In this document: piece after piece, positions 53,845 through 63,530 of the stretch
Layout of the letters: each line of letters starts with the position of its first letter
Numbering within the stretch: position 1 is the stretch's first letter
Source of the DNA: Buttiauxella agrestis ATCC 33320
Lineage (GTDB): Bacteria; Pseudomonadota; Gammaproteobacteria; Enterobacterales; Enterobacteriaceae
DNA length: 64,000 nucleotides
Direction: 5' to 3'
Assembly: GCA_024169445.1 (NCBI GenBank)
Contig: JALKFA010000001.1
Location: 2,046,001-2,110,000, forward strand
The notes under the pieces: generated by a model
The model's input: the letters and a program-made list of their open reading frames with translations, nothing else
What the model was told of the DNA's origin: nothing
Databases searched by the model: none
Position numbers and translations under genes: made by a program

Positions 53845-55131
53845 ATGAAGAAATTAGCCTCTATCTTAGGCGTTGTAGCCCTGGCACTTGCGCCATCAAT
53901 CGCGCTTGCGGCACCCGCTGTGGCCGATAAAGCAGACAACGCCTTTATGATGATTAGCACCGCATTGGTGCTGTTTATGACAATACCTGGGCTGGCGCTG
54001 TTTTACGGTGGCCTGATTCGCTCCAAAAACGTGCTGTCGATGCTGACTCAGATAACGGTCACGTTTGCGCTGGTTTGTGTGCTGTGGGTGGTTTATGGCT
54101 ATACCCTGGCCTTTGGCTCCGGTGGCAGCTTCTTTGGTAACTTCGACTGGGTATTGCTGAAGAATATTCAGCTCACCGCGTTGATGGGCTCTTTCTACCA
54201 ATATATTCATGTGGCGTTCCAGGGTTCCTTCGCCTGTATCACCGTGGGCCTAATTGTTGGCGCGCTGGCTGAACGTATTCGCTTCTCAGCGGTGCTGATT
54301 TTCGTCGTGATTTGGCTGACGCTCTCTTATGTGCCGATTGCCCATATGGTGTGGGGTGGTGGCTTACTGGCAACACACGGTGCAATGGACTTCGCGGGTG
54401 GTACTGTCGTCCATATCAATGCCGCGGTTGCGGGCCTGGTAGGTGCTTACCTGATTGGCAAACGTGTTGGCTACGGTAAAGAAGCGTTCAAACCGCACAA
54501 CTTACCGATGGTGTTTACCGGTACTGCGATCCTCTACTTCGGCTGGTTTGGCTTCAACGCCGGTTCGGCAAGTGCTGCAAACGAAATCGCCGCTCTGGCC
54601 TTTGTGAACACGGTTGTTGCAACTGCCGCTGCCGTCCTCGGCTGGGTATTTGGTGAGTGGGCATTGCGTGGCAAACCTTCTCTGCTGGGCGCGTGTTCCG
54701 GTGCCATTGCAGGTCTGGTCGGTATCACTCCAGCGTGTGGTTATGTTGGCGTCGGCGGTGCACTGATTATCGGTATCGTAGCGGGTCTGGCCGGTTTGTG
54801 GGGTGTGACGCTGCTGAAAAAATGGCTGCGTGTCGATGACCCTTGTGATGTGTTCGGTGTCCACGGCGTGTGCGGTATCGTAGGTTGCATCATGACCGGT
54901 ATCTTTGCCGCAACTTCACTGGGTGGTGTGGGCTATGCACAAGGCGTGACCATGGGCCATCAAATCCTGGTGCAACTGGAAAGTATCGGTGTGACGATTG
55001 TCTGGTCTGCGGTAGTCGCGTTCATTGGCTTCAAAGTGGCTGACCTGACTGTCGGTCTGCGTGTACCAGAAGAACATGAGCGTGAAGGCCTGGATGTGAA
55101 CAGCCACGGCGAGAATGCTTACAACGCATAA
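53845..55131 (+). CDS. amtB: Ammonium transporter AmtB
   Basis: Trimeric inner-membrane ammonium channel, gated by GlnK. 428 residues from ATG 53845, the E. coli length, with AAGGG nine bases upstream; ATG 53836 overlaps that site. A cleavable signal peptide (about 1-22) is followed by eleven helices; GTVVHINAAVAGLVG and FGVHGVCGIVG carry the twin His. Co-transcribed with glnK, 32 bp apart. Confidence 0.97.
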   Translation: MKKLASILGVVALALAPSIALAAPAVADKADNAFMMISTALVLFMTIPGLALFYGGLIRSKNVLSMLTQITVTFALVCVLWVVYGYTLAFGSGGSFFGNFDWVLLKNIQLTALMGSFYQYIHVAFQGSFACITVGLIVGALAERIRFSAVLIFVVIWLTLSYVPIAHMVWGGGLLATHGAMDFAGGTVVHINAAVAGLVGAYLIGKRVGYGKEAFKPHNLPMVFTGTAILYFGWFGFNAGSASAANEIAALAFVNTVVATAAAVLGWVFGEWALRGKPSLLGACSGAIAGLVGITPACGYVGVGGALIIGIVAGLAGLWGVTLLKKWLRVDDPCDVFGVHGVCGIVGCIMTGIFAATSLGGVGYAQGVTMGHQILVQLESIGVTIVWSAVVAFIGFKVADLTVGLRVPEEHEREGLDVNSHGENAYNA

Positions 55132-55138
55132 ATGATTT

Positions 55139-55280
55139 CCCCCTCACCCTGGCCCTCTCCCCAGGGAGAGGGGATAACCGGTGTTTTCTCTGACTTTCTC
55201 CCTCTCCTCAGAGAGAGGGGATAACCAGTGTTTTCTCTGACTTTCTCCCTCTCCTGGGGGAGAGTGGCGGGGTGAGGGCG
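55139..55280. repeat. Tandem 47-bp repeats built from the palindromic intergenic repeat
   Basis: After CCCTCACCCTGG come two adjacent 47-bp units (55153-55199 and 55200-55246), each a CCCTCTCC/GGAGAGG-type palindrome plus GGATAACC(G/A)GTGTTTTCTCTGACTTTCTC, and a third palindrome at 55247-55280 ending GGGGTGAGGG. The two units differ at a few positions. Lies between convergent amtB and tesB. Confidence 0.85.
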
Positions 55281-55288
55281 AGCCAATC

Positions 55289-56149
55289 TTAACCTCGCTT
55301 ACGCATAACCCCCTCTTGCACCGTAGACGCCACCAGCACGCCATCGCGTGAATAAAACTCCCCGCGAACAAAACCGCGCGCACTAGAAGCCGAAGTACTC
55401 TCAACGCTGTAAAGCAGCCAGTCATTCATATCGAACGGGCGGTGGAACCACATCGAATGATCGATTGTCGCCACCTGCATGCCCGGCTCCAGGAAACCGA
55501 CGCCGTGAGGCTGAAGGGCGACGGGCAGGAAGTTAAAATCAGAGGCGTAACCCAGCAAGTACTGATGGACGTGTAACTCGGTTGGCATTTTCCCGTTGGC
55601 ACGCATCCACACCTGGCGTACCGGCTCATCGACATGCCCTTGCATCGGGTTGTGGAACACCACCGGGCGGATCTCCAGCGGTTTTTCACAGAGAAACTTC
55701 TCTTTCAGGCTCTGAGGCAGCAGCTTTTCAAACGCCATGGCGATTTCTGTTTCTGACTTCAGGTTTTCCGGCGCAGGGGCTCCAGGCATAGCTTTTTGAT
55801 GTTCAAAACCGGGTTCTGGCGCCTGGAAAGAGGCGGTCATATAGAAAATGGGTTTGCCATTTTGAATCGCCGCCACGCGACGTGCGCTGAAACTATTGCC
55901 ATCGCGCAGGGTTTCGACATCATAAACAATCGGTTTTTGGCTATCGCCGGGACGCAGAAAATAACTGTGGAATGAATGCACCAGACGTTCAGCTGGCACG
56001 GTTTCTTTGGCGGCATACAACGCCTGGCCAACAACTTGCCCACCGAATACCTGACGTAAACCTAAGTCCTCGCTCTGGCCACGAAAAATACCTTCTTCAA
56101 TCTTTTCCAGATTGAGTAATGCCAACAAATTGCTGAGCGCCTGACTCAT
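55289..56149 (-). CDS. tesB: Acyl-CoA thioesterase II
   Basis: Cytoplasmic acyl-CoA thioesterase with broad chain-length range. 286 residues, the E. coli length, with two hot-dog domains: [15 protein letters not shown] near residue 35 and the C-terminal [12 protein letters not shown]-like segment ([18 protein letters not shown]) with the catalytic residues. Convergent with amtB. Confidence 0.97.
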   Translation of the reverse strand: MSQALSNLLALLNLEKIEEGIFRGQSEDLGLRQVFGGQVVGQALYAAKETVPAERLVHSFHSYFLRPGDSQKPIVYDVETLRDGNSFSARRVAAIQNGKPIFYMTASFQAPEPGFEHQKAMPGAPAPENLKSETEIAMAFEKLLPQSLKEKFLCEKPLEIRPVVFHNPMQGHVDEPVRQVWMRANGKMPTELHVHQYLLGYASDFNFLPVALQPHGVGFLEPGMQVATIDHSMWFHRPFDMNDWLLYSVESTSASSARGFVRGEFYSRDGVLVASTVQEGVMRKRG

Positions 56150-56364
56150 AAAAGGTCCTCAATGGAATTAACAAAAATCGCGCAATTGGCCTGATTATAA
56201 CAGGTTTCCTGTAATCGCCACTCAGTGGCCAGACCTGACGAAATGTCTTAGTTTTCAGAAAAAGTCAGAAGTTTGTGCCACACTTAGCATGATAAGTATA
56301 TTTAACCACTCATTACTCGTGGGCCTGAAGCCTGCTGGTGCGTTGATAAAAGGAGAACAAATCA

Positions 56365-56901
56365 ATGAAACTTGTGCACACGTTAAGTGGTTTAGCCATG
56401 GCAGTTGCGTTGACGGGATGCGCGCATAACAAAAGTGCTGACATCCCAACGCCAGCCCCAGCTGCGACGACTTCGTCAGCGGCGGCATTAGCACAATCTG
56501 ATATTCAACAGCCGAATGTATCGGGGACAGTCTGGATTCGTCAGCGTATTGCGCTTCCACCGGATGCGGTGCTAACGGTGACATTGTCTGACGCATCTTT
56601 GGCAGATGCTCCGTCAAGAGTGCTGTCGCAAAGAGCGGTCCGTACTGAAGGGAAGCAATCACCTTTCAGTTTTGTGTTGCCGTTTAACCCAGCGGATATT
56701 CAGCCTAACGCTCGCATCATCTTGAGTGCGGCGATCACCGTAAACAATCAGCTGATGTTTATCACCGATACCATTCAGCCGGTCATTAACAACGGTGGGA
56801 CCAAAGCAGACCTGACCCTGGTGCCCGTTCAGCAAACGGCGGTTCCAGTCCAGGATAACGGTGGTGCGGTATCGACCGTTCCTGCGCCAACGCAGTACTG
56901 A
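56365..56901 (+). CDS. ybaY: Lipoprotein YbaY
   Basis: 178-residue predicted lipoprotein. Signal peptide MKLVHTLSGLAMAVALTGC with lipobox ALTGC (Cys19), an Ala/Pro/Thr-rich linker, then a YscW-type beta domain (VSGTVWIRQRIALPPDAVLTVTLSDASLADAP). Function unknown. ATG 56365 preceded by AAGGAGAAC. Somewhat shorter than E. coli YbaY at the C terminus. Confidence 0.92.
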   Translation: MKLVHTLSGLAMAVALTGCAHNKSADIPTPAPAATTSSAAALAQSDIQQPNVSGTVWIRQRIALPPDAVLTVTLSDASLADAPSRVLSQRAVRTEGKQSPFSFVLPFNPADIQPNARIILSAAITVNNQLMFITDTIQPVINNGGTKADLTLVPVQQTAVPVQDNGGAVSTVPAPTQY

Positions 56902-56913
56902 TACTAAGCACAT

Positions 56914-56935
56914 AAGCGCCTCTGCGGAGGCGCTT
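56914..56935 (+). terminator. Hairpin after ybaY
   Basis: AAGCGCCTC and GAGGCGCTT pair perfectly across TGCG. It is followed by GACG, not by a T tract, so it is a probable but weak terminator. Confidence 0.5.
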
Positions 56936-56947
56936 GACGCTGATATC

Positions 56948-56977
56948 GTAGGTCGGATAAGCGCAGCGTCATCCGAC
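56948..56977. repeat. REP (PU-type) element
   Basis: GTAGGTCGGATAAGCGCAGC followed by GTCATCCGAC, the classic REP palindrome between convergent ybaY and ybaZ. Confidence 0.8.
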
Positions 56978-57009
56978 ACAACTGGCTAATCCCCTCACGG
57001 AGGCGCTAA

Positions 57010-57321
57010 TTAATAATTCCAGCGATAACGTTCCATCTCAATTTTCCCGTCCCCAGACACCATAATCCCTTCTGATAGCAAAGCTTGCCGCTGGCGCTGT
57101 AGATCCGGACCGGTCAGCGAAATCGTGCCATGACGATTCACGACGCGATGCCACGGTAATTTACTGCCTTCAGGTAAGCGCTTGAGAACACCTCCGACTT
57201 GTCGTGCGGCACGCGGTGAACCCGCCAGGCGCGCCACATCGCCATATGTGGTGACGCAACCTTCAGGAATAGCGGCAATAATCTGATAAACCCGCTGCGG
57301 GAATGAATCGTTGTTATCCAT
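57010..57321 (-). CDS. atl: Alkyltransferase-like protein Atl (YbaZ)
   Basis: Binds O6-alkylguanine in DNA and hands the lesion to nucleotide excision repair. 103 residues from ATG 57321 with GGAG upstream. The MGMT fold motif is PWHRVVNRHG: the alkyl-accepting Cys of true transferases (PCHRV) is replaced by Trp, as in ATL proteins. SPRAARQVGGVLKRLP is the DNA-binding wing. Longer in-frame starts exist, but the ribosome site supports this one. Confidence 0.92.
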   Translation of the reverse strand: MDNNDSFPQRVYQIIAAIPEGCVTTYGDVARLAGSPRAARQVGGVLKRLPEGSKLPWHRVVNRHGTISLTGPDLQRQRQALLSEGIMVSGDGKIEMERYRWNY

Positions 57322-57485
57322 AGCAAACTCCAAATCAGGATGCCGGTAAGGATAATCGTCGTGTACTAAACTAGAAAGAAAAACTGGGGGTGCGCAAGAA
57401 AGCAACACCTGACCGCTCCTTGCTTGCAATTGCCGGGGGCAACATGGATAATGCGCCAGCGCGTTAGGTAACTAGCGCTCTCAAT

Positions 57486-57599
57486 GGGGGCCCTGTTGGT
57501 TCTCCCGCAACACTAATTTGTGAATTCGGTCAGGTCCGGAAGGAAGCAGCCGCAGCAGATGACGTGTGTGCCGGGATGTAGCTGGCAGGGCCCCCACCC
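57486..57599 (+). ncRNA. ffs: 4.5S RNA (signal recognition particle RNA)
   Basis: 114 nt, the length of E. coli ffs. The terminal helix is GGGGGCCCTG paired with CAGGGCCCCC; the conserved apical domain has TCAGGTCCGGAAGGAAGCAGC with the GGAA tetraloop, followed by GTGTGCCGGGATGTAGCTGG. It binds Ffh for cotranslational targeting. Divergences from E. coli lie in the middle helix (CACTAATTTGTGAATTCGG region). Confidence 0.97.
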
Positions 57600-57613
57600 A
57601 ATTCTGGGGTCTG

Positions 57614-59044
57614 CTAAACCACCGTTCTTCTTAGATATTCACTACCTGCTTGCGCAACACTCTCCCAAATCGGTTTTAATCGTTCCAGCGCGATGCGCAT
57701 TTCCGTGGTTTCTAACGTAAACGGCATTCTTAAATAGCGTTCAAATGCGCCATCAATGCCAAAACGTGGCCCTGCGCCAATGCGGATGCCTTGCGATTCT
57801 GCACTTGCGGCAAACACCGTCGCCAATGGTTTTGGCAACTCAATCCACCACGATAATCCCCCTTGTGGCACCACGGTCAGTTTCCAGTCGGGAAACAGTT
57901 CTTTAATGGCTGCACCGCAGGCATCTCTGCGCTGGCGTAAAATTTCACGGCGTTGGGGTAAAAAGTTTTCAGCGTCGTTAAACAGGTTAATCGCGGCAAG
58001 TTGCTCAAGGATTGGCGAGCCTAAATCCAGCGAATCGCGGATTTGTATCAGCGAAGCAATGGTGCGTGTACTGGCGCGTATCCAGCCGAGGCGCAAACCA
58101 CCCCAGAAGCTTTTTCCGGCGGAACCTAGCGTAATCACCCGGTCGGCATCATCAAAAGCGGCCAGTGGTGGCGGTGGTGGGGCGTCGTACCACAGGTCGG
58201 CCATGGTTTCATCGACCACTATTGTGGTACGTGTTCGGGCGGCAATATCAGCGATGGTTGCACGAGTTGTGGCATCCATACAGCAGCCGACAGGATTATG
58301 AAAATCGGCCAGCAAGTAGGCCAGCCGTGGCGAAGTTTGTGCAATGGTGGCTGCCATTCCTTCAGTGTCCCAACCTTGTTGTGTCAGGCTAACGGGAACA
58401 GCACGGCATGACGCTCCTTTAATGGCGGCGAGTGCTATCGGGTAAGTAGGCTGGTCGATGACCACGCGGTCGCCAGGGCCGGTTAACAAACGTAAGATCA
58501 AGCCAAAACCACTCAGCGCACCGTTGACGATCATAATCTGATCGGCGTCAGTTGGCAGCCCGCGGGCGGCATAGCGTTGCGCGATAATCTCACGCAGTTC
58601 AGGCAAACCCTGCTGGTTATAACCGGTCGTCGCTAAATGTTCTGGCAAGGCAATCAGTGCCTGAGCATAGGCCTGATGAATTTCTGGCCCGGCAGTGAGT
58701 GCCGCAGTGGAAAGATCTAATGTGGTCGCCCGGCCAGGAAGAGGAGAGACGGTTTGCCGCCCTTCCGGCAGCATGGTGACAGAACCTGAACCTTGTCGGC
58801 TTGCCAGATATCCTTCATCCCGCAACTGAGCCAGCGCGGTGGCGACCGTGGTACGGCTAATACCGAGTGCGGCTGCCAGTTCTCGCTCACCAGGCAGGCG
58901 GCAATCGAGCGGCAAGCGTCCATCCAGAATCAGCAACCGTAGCCCATCCGCCAGTTGGCGATAAACCGGGGAGCGCGGTAAATCCTGTTGCCAGTTTCCC
59001 AGCAATTTTGTCAGCGATGATGAACCGGTTCTGCGCTGTGTCAT
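57614..59044 (-). CDS. MocR-type PLP-dependent transcriptional regulator (YczR-like)
   Basis: 476 residues: an N-terminal GntR-type winged helix (about 25-92, LPGERELAAALGISRTTVATALAQLRDEGYLASRQGSG) joined to a fold type I aminotransferase domain with the PLP Lys in LGSAGKSFWGGLRLG and YNQQGLPELREIIAQRY. It is divergent from a YczE-family membrane protein gene, the arrangement described for YczR regulators of YczE. It probably controls that gene; the ligand and transported compound are unknown. Absent from this place in E. coli. Confidence 0.88.
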   Translation of the reverse strand: MTQRRTGSSSLTKLLGNWQQDLPRSPVYRQLADGLRLLILDGRLPLDCRLPGERELAAALGISRTTVATALAQLRDEGYLASRQGSGSVTMLPEGRQTVSPLPGRATTLDLSTAALTAGPEIHQAYAQALIALPEHLATTGYNQQGLPELREIIAQRYAARGLPTDADQIMIVNGALSGFGLILRLLTGPGDRVVIDQPTYPIALAAIKGASCRAVPVSLTQQGWDTEGMAATIAQTSPRLAYLLADFHNPVGCCMDATTRATIADIAARTRTTIVVDETMADLWYDAPPPPPLAAFDDADRVITLGSAGKSFWGGLRLGWIRASTRTIASLIQIRDSLDLGSPILEQLAAINLFNDAENFLPQRREILRQRRDACGAAIKELFPDWKLTVVPQGGLSWWIELPKPLATVFAASAESQGIRIGAGPRFGIDGAFERYLRMPFTLETTEMRIALERLKPIWESVAQAGSEYLRRTVV

Positions 59045-59065
59045 AGCAATCCACTTTGTATTAAC

Positions 59066-59086
59066 TGGACCTTAATATCAGATCCA
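59066..59086. promoter_or_regulatory. Candidate operator between the MocR and YczE genes
   Basis: TGGACC (59066-59071) and GATCCA (59081-59086) form an imperfect inverted repeat nine bases apart in the 87-bp divergent interval. MocR proteins bind such short paired boxes; assignment is inference. Confidence 0.4.
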
Positions 59087-59131
59087 TTTTGCGTGAAAGT
59101 AAAGCCACAAAAGATTTCTGAGGTGAAGATA

Positions 59132-59749
59132 ATGATCGCTCGTCGCTTGCTGCAACTGTATACCGGTCTGGTGCTATACGGTGTCTCTACCGCCATGTTT
59201 GTGCGAGCCAATTTAGGGGCCGATCCATGGAATGTGTTCCACCTTGGTGTGGCGCGGATCTTCTCTCTTAATATTGGCATGGTGATGATTGTGGTCGGCG
59301 CGTTGGTGCTGCTGCTGTGGATCCCGTTGCGCCAAAAACCTGGGCTTGGGACCATCAGCAACGTGATTGTGTTGGGGTTGGCCGCTGATGCCGCGTTAGC
59401 CTTAATGCCGCCGCTTGAATCGCTGGCAGCGCGCAGTATTTTGCTGTTGGCAGCGATACTGGTGAATGCGATTGCCACGGGGATGTACATCGGCGCTGGG
59501 TTTGGTTCAGGGCCACGAGATGGCTTAATGACCGGGATTAACGCGCGAACGGGTTGGTCGGTGCGCAGTGTACGCACCGCCATCGAATTGACGGTTTTAC
59601 TGGCGGGATGGTTGATGGGCGGCACATTTGGCGTCGGGACGGTGTTATACGCGCTGGCGATTGGCCCATTAATTCAACTCTGTTTGCCGTGGTTTCGTAT
59701 TCATATTCAACGGGAGAAAAAACTGGTTGAACCGACAATAGTACCCTAA
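59132..59749 (+). CDS. YczE/YitT-family membrane protein
   Basis: 205 residues, four to six hydrophobic segments, and the family motif RANLGADPWNVFHLGVARIFSLNIG near residue 25 and GAGFGSGPRDGLMTGI. Such proteins are often next to YczR-type regulators; function is unknown. ATG 59132 has GAGGTG upstream; a GTG 39 bases earlier (59093) has no ribosome site. Confidence 0.83.
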   Translation: MIARRLLQLYTGLVLYGVSTAMFVRANLGADPWNVFHLGVARIFSLNIGMVMIVVGALVLLLWIPLRQKPGLGTISNVIVLGLAADAALALMPPLESLAARSILLLAAILVNAIATGMYIGAGFGSGPRDGLMTGINARTGWSVRSVRTAIELTVLLAGWLMGGTFGVGTVLYALAIGPLIQLCLPWFRIHIQREKKLVEPTIVP

Positions 59750-59783
59750 TGTTGAAACCTAAAACCGACAGTTTGAGGTCACG

Positions 59784-60602
59784 ATGCACAACACGGTCAT
59801 TAGCAAAGCGGCGGCACATTTTAGTAGCTATCAGTTAGCAGAAATTTTATCTCACTGTTTTGAAGGGTATTTAGTCCCTTTCACCATTGACGGCAAGGCC
59901 TTTGCCTCGCGTTTTGCCGCTGAAGATATGAGCCTCAATGATAGCCGTGTGTGGATGCAAAACGATGAACCGAAAGCGTTGGCGATCATCAGTCGCCGTG
60001 GCCAATCCTGTCGCCTCGCCGCATTTGCTATTCGCCCTGAACTGCGTGGGCGGGGGTTTGGCAGGCAATTCATGCAGCAATTAATTGATGAAGCGAAAGC
60101 GCGTGGCGACCGCAACATGTGGCTGGAAGTCATCGTCGGTAACGACAGTGGGCTGGCACTGTATGAGCGTATGGGATTTGTGCGTCAGAATACGTTCGTC
60201 GGATTTTACGCTACAAGCCCGGCGCGCTTTATTGCCACCAACGAATTAACTGAAGTCGATCCTCTGATGGTTGCCAAAAAAATGATGGCCGATACGCACC
60301 TGCGTTTGCCGTGGTTAAGCGGGGGGGAGACGCTGTTTAAATTACCCGGCCAGGCATTTTCGCTGCAAGATGCCGCTTACGCCATGGTAGTGACGGCGCC
60401 ATACCTCAGGTTACGAATGCTGTATGTTGATCCGGCTGCGCGAGGCAAAGGGCTGGCGAAAAAGCTGCTGATGTTATTGCGTGAGCGCTTCCCAGGTATT
60501 GCAACTGCAGCGGCTATCCCTGAACAAATGTCTCCTCTTTTCCTGAGCTGCGGCTACCGTCAAGACCCCATTACGCAATATGAAATGCTACTCAAACTCT
60601 GA
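59784..60602 (+). CDS. Tandem GNAT N-acetyltransferase
   Basis: 272 residues with two GNAT domains: the first has the acetyl-CoA motif IRPELRGRGFGRQFM (about 75-90) with LYERMGFV, the second (about 195-272) has VDPAARGKGLAKKLL and FLSCGY. Substrate not recognisable. 34 bp after the YczE-like gene, so possibly co-transcribed. Not at this place in E. coli. Confidence 0.85.
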   Translation: MHNTVISKAAAHFSSYQLAEILSHCFEGYLVPFTIDGKAFASRFAAEDMSLNDSRVWMQNDEPKALAIISRRGQSCRLAAFAIRPELRGRGFGRQFMQQLIDEAKARGDRNMWLEVIVGNDSGLALYERMGFVRQNTFVGFYATSPARFIATNELTEVDPLMVAKKMMADTHLRLPWLSGGETLFKLPGQAFSLQDAAYAMVVTAPYLRLRMLYVDPAARGKGLAKKLLMLLRERFPGIATAAAIPEQMSPLFLSCGYRQDPITQYEMLLKL

Positions 60603-60698
60603 GTAAGCAGTTTTCATTCTCAACGACTAAACTTATCAATCGCAATCATCACGGGTGGAAAACATCTACCCGTCTTCACCACACCGTGGAGGTTCACC

Positions 60699-61052
60699 AT
60701 GCATTATGTTGATGGTTTCGTTGTTGCTGTACCGGCAGCAAATAAAGATGCGTATAAGCAAATGGCCGCGAAAGCGGCGCCGCTATTCAAAGAGTTTGGT
60801 GCGTTACGCGTAGTAGAATGTTGGGCTGACGATGTGCCCGATGGCAAACTCACTGATTTTCGTATGGCGGTGAAAGCTGAAGAGAAAGAAGAAGTGGTTT
60901 TCAGCTGGATTGAATATCCTTCCAAAGAAGTTCGCGATCAAGCAAATGCCAAAATGATGTCTGACCCACGGATGAAAGAGTTTGGCGAGTCAATGCCATT
61001 TGATGGCAAGCGCATGATATATGGTGGCTTTGCACCACTGCTTGACGAGTAA
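60699..61052 (+). CDS. ybaA: DUF1428 protein YbaA
   Basis: 117-residue protein of the DUF1428 family with a ferredoxin-like (dimeric alpha-beta barrel) appearance, close to E. coli YbaA from MHYVDGFVVAVPAANK to DGKRMIYGGF. Function unknown. Shine-Dalgarno GGAGG nine bases before ATG 60699. Convergent with pdeB. Confidence 0.93.
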   Translation: MHYVDGFVVAVPAANKDAYKQMAAKAAPLFKEFGALRVVECWADDVPDGKLTDFRMAVKAEEKEEVVFSWIEYPSKEVRDQANAKMMSDPRMKEFGESMPFDGKRMIYGGFAPLLDE

Positions 61053-61093
61053 AAAAGGGTGGGTGACGCCAGGCCAGGTAGCCTGATCTGGCG

Positions 61094-62665
61094 TCAAGAG
61101 CGCTTCGTTGCCCTGGCGTGATAGTTCGCCACCCAGGCAATAAACTCCTCTTTCGGCAGCGCTCTACTGTACAACCAACCTTGCCCGTACTGCACACCCT
61201 GCTGGCGTAACCACGAAGCCTGAGCGGGTGTTTCAATACCTTCGGCCACCATTAAAACCCCCAGAGTATTGGCCATTTCAATGATATGTGGCGTGACGTT
61301 TTTATATTCCAGCGCATCGACAAACGATTTATCTATTTTAATGATATCGACATCGAGATCCTGCAAATAACTGAGACTCGAGTAACCAGTACCGAAATCA
61401 TCAATATAAATGGCATGGCCCGCTTTGCGATATTGCGCAAGAATCGGTGCTGTCACTTTCGGATCGGCAAAACCCCGCTCGGTAATTTCAAGTGCAATTT
61501 GCTCTGGTTTAACGGAATAACGACTTAGATAAGGGGTAATGACTTCAAGAATATGTAGACTTCTTGCGTCGCGCACGCCCAGATTAACCGAAATATGGTG
61601 GTCTGGGTTTTGGCTAAGCCACTCGCCAAGCTCGAGGAAAATAAGCTCAATGACTTGTTCAGTTAATTGCGTGACCAGCCCGGTTTGTTCCGCCAGCGGA
61701 ATAAACGCATCAGGATTCAGCATTGAACCATCTTGCTGCTTCCAGCGAATTAATGCTTCAGCACCAACGCTTTCACCGCTTTGAAGATGGACAATAGGTT
61801 GATATACCACGCTAATTTCACGGTTTTTAATGGCGTCCATCAAGCGGTTACGTGGTGATAATAACCGGCGCAGAACACGAATTAAGAATGTACCTGCAAG
61901 AAGACTAATCACTAAACCGACGGGTAGCCAAATCAATAGTTGCTCATACCAAACCGTATTCAGCGGCTCCAGTGAAGCCCAGGCCACCATGGCCAGGCCA
62001 GTTTCTGGATTGCGACGGATAACATAAAAATTGTTCTCGCTTTGAAATTCCTCTACACCTTGTTTCAGCGGTTCACGCCACGCGTCTGGAATATAGTGAC
62101 TATTGCTGGCAATTATTCTCTGTTTAGCCAGACCGACCATGGCAATATTTAGCGTGTATTTACCAAATGGTAGTACGTCAATAAAGGACATCGGGTCAAC
62201 TAAGGCAACATGAGAGAACTTGCCAATATAGATCATCTTGCGTTTAAAGCCTGGCAGCGGTGGCGTGGTATACCATGCATTAAAGCCATAACTACCAGAA
62301 TGTTCGGGTTTACCCAGGGTTTCTCCGTGGCTGAATAACTCCAGCGAACTACACAGAAGATGGTCATCCTTTTGAAATATCACTTCTTGCACATAGCGAT
62401 ATTCAAGGGCGATGCGATGCATGGCCTCCGCATGAGCCGGAGAGCAGGTATTGTCTTTGTTGAGGTTAATATCATCAACAGCAGCAACAGCCTGCTCGAT
62501 AACATTGCCGGTGCGGTACAAGGCGTGATCGGCAAACTCTCCCAGTTCGTTATGAAAAACTTGCTCGGCATTACGATGAGCAAGATAAATGCTTAACAAA
62601 ATAGGCAGCAAAACCGCCAAAATAAGTATGCCACTGACCAGGCTAATAAGCTTTCGGGATGTCAT
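61094..62665 (-). CDS. pdeB: Cyclic di-GMP phosphodiesterase with CSS sensor (PdeB/YlaB-like)
   Basis: 523 residues. First membrane helix about 9-30; periplasmic CSS-type domain to about 240 with two cysteines (NTCSPAH and LLCSSLE) expected to form the redox-sensitive pair; second helix about 245-265; then a complete EAL domain with EALIRW, SVNLGV, ITERGF, DDFGTGYSSLSYL, IKIDKSF and EGIET, so it should be active. E. coli has pdeB (ylaB) in the same place after ybaA. It degrades c-di-GMP, favouring motility over biofilm. Confidence 0.93.
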   Translation of the reverse strand: MTSRKLISLVSGILILAVLLPILLSIYLAHRNAEQVFHNELGEFADHALYRTGNVIEQAVAAVDDINLNKDNTCSPAHAEAMHRIALEYRYVQEVIFQKDDHLLCSSLELFSHGETLGKPEHSGSYGFNAWYTTPPLPGFKRKMIYIGKFSHVALVDPMSFIDVLPFGKYTLNIAMVGLAKQRIIASNSHYIPDAWREPLKQGVEEFQSENNFYVIRRNPETGLAMVAWASLEPLNTVWYEQLLIWLPVGLVISLLAGTFLIRVLRRLLSPRNRLMDAIKNREISVVYQPIVHLQSGESVGAEALIRWKQQDGSMLNPDAFIPLAEQTGLVTQLTEQVIELIFLELGEWLSQNPDHHISVNLGVRDARSLHILEVITPYLSRYSVKPEQIALEITERGFADPKVTAPILAQYRKAGHAIYIDDFGTGYSSLSYLQDLDVDIIKIDKSFVDALEYKNVTPHIIEMANTLGVLMVAEGIETPAQASWLRQQGVQYGQGWLYSRALPKEEFIAWVANYHARATKRS

Positions 62666-62807
62666 TCTTTTAGACCCCGTGAGAAATTTCGTTTTTATAA
62701 TGGTTTTTCATAGAAGAGGTTAGTCTATCTCACATGAATGAGGGATGTTATGTTTTCATGCTGAGTGGGCATGGAGTCTTGAGATGCGAGCATCTGGTGA
62801 GCATAAA

Positions 62808-63530
62808 ATGAAGAAAAAAGAGTTTGTTATTCAGGATTTGTTGAGCAAGATTTATCAACATAATGATTCACAGCGACGCAAATTGCCCCCTGAACGCCAG
62901 CTTGCCATGGAATATGATGTTTCGCGTTTTACTATTCGCAAAGCGCTGGAAAAACTGGTGAGTATTGGGGTCGTGGAAATTGTCCAGGGATCTGGAATTT
63001 GGATTAACCCACAGGCCCGTAATAACCCGCTGGTCTATAACTCCATCACCGAAAAGCGTTTTGATCAGATGGCGTTTCGCATGGTGAATCTGCATAAGAA
63101 ATTACCAAATCGCGAAGAGCAGCAAGTTTTTGGGGTGGGTGAAAATGACTACATCTGGCAGTTTTGCCGCTTGCGATATGTCGATAATCAAAAGGTACAA
63201 ATCGAGATTTCGCGTATGCCGGTACAGGATTTCCCTGATTTAAACCAGCAAGTGATTGAACGCTCGATTCAACAATATGTGCTGAGCAAGGGGTTGCGAA
63301 TTTCTCACCTGCTAACCAGTTATCAGGCGGTGGCGGTTAGCAAAGAACAGGCGGCCTTACTGGAATGTAAAAAAGGTATCCCGGCGATGCACATCATCAA
63401 CCGGGGCATTCTGGAAGGGGGGCGCGTTTTTGAAATCAGCGACATCATCGACATCAACTATTCCTGCACCTACGTCATCCCCTATAACCATGACAATTTA
63501 GCGTATCGGCAGGGCACTCAAGGCGTGTGA
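62808..63530 (+). CDS. GntR-family (UTRA/HutC-type) regulator
   Basis: 240 residues from ATG 62808 with GGTGA seven bases upstream; an earlier ATG at 62784 lacks support. N-terminal winged helix ([31 protein letters not shown], about 25-55; GSGIWI wing) and a C-terminal UTRA ligand domain beginning near residue 85. It converges on and overlaps by 13 bp the 3' end of an enolase-superfamily gene, so it probably regulates sugar-acid catabolism. Outside the E. coli gene order. Confidence 0.87.
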   Translation: MKKKEFVIQDLLSKIYQHNDSQRRKLPPERQLAMEYDVSRFTIRKALEKLVSIGVVEIVQGSGIWINPQARNNPLVYNSITEKRFDQMAFRMVNLHKKLPNREEQQVFGVGENDYIWQFCRLRYVDNQKVQIEISRMPVQDFPDLNQQVIERSIQQYVLSKGLRISHLLTSYQAVAVSKEQAALLECKKGIPAMHIINRGILEGGRVFEISDIIDINYSCTYVIPYNHDNLAYRQGTQGV

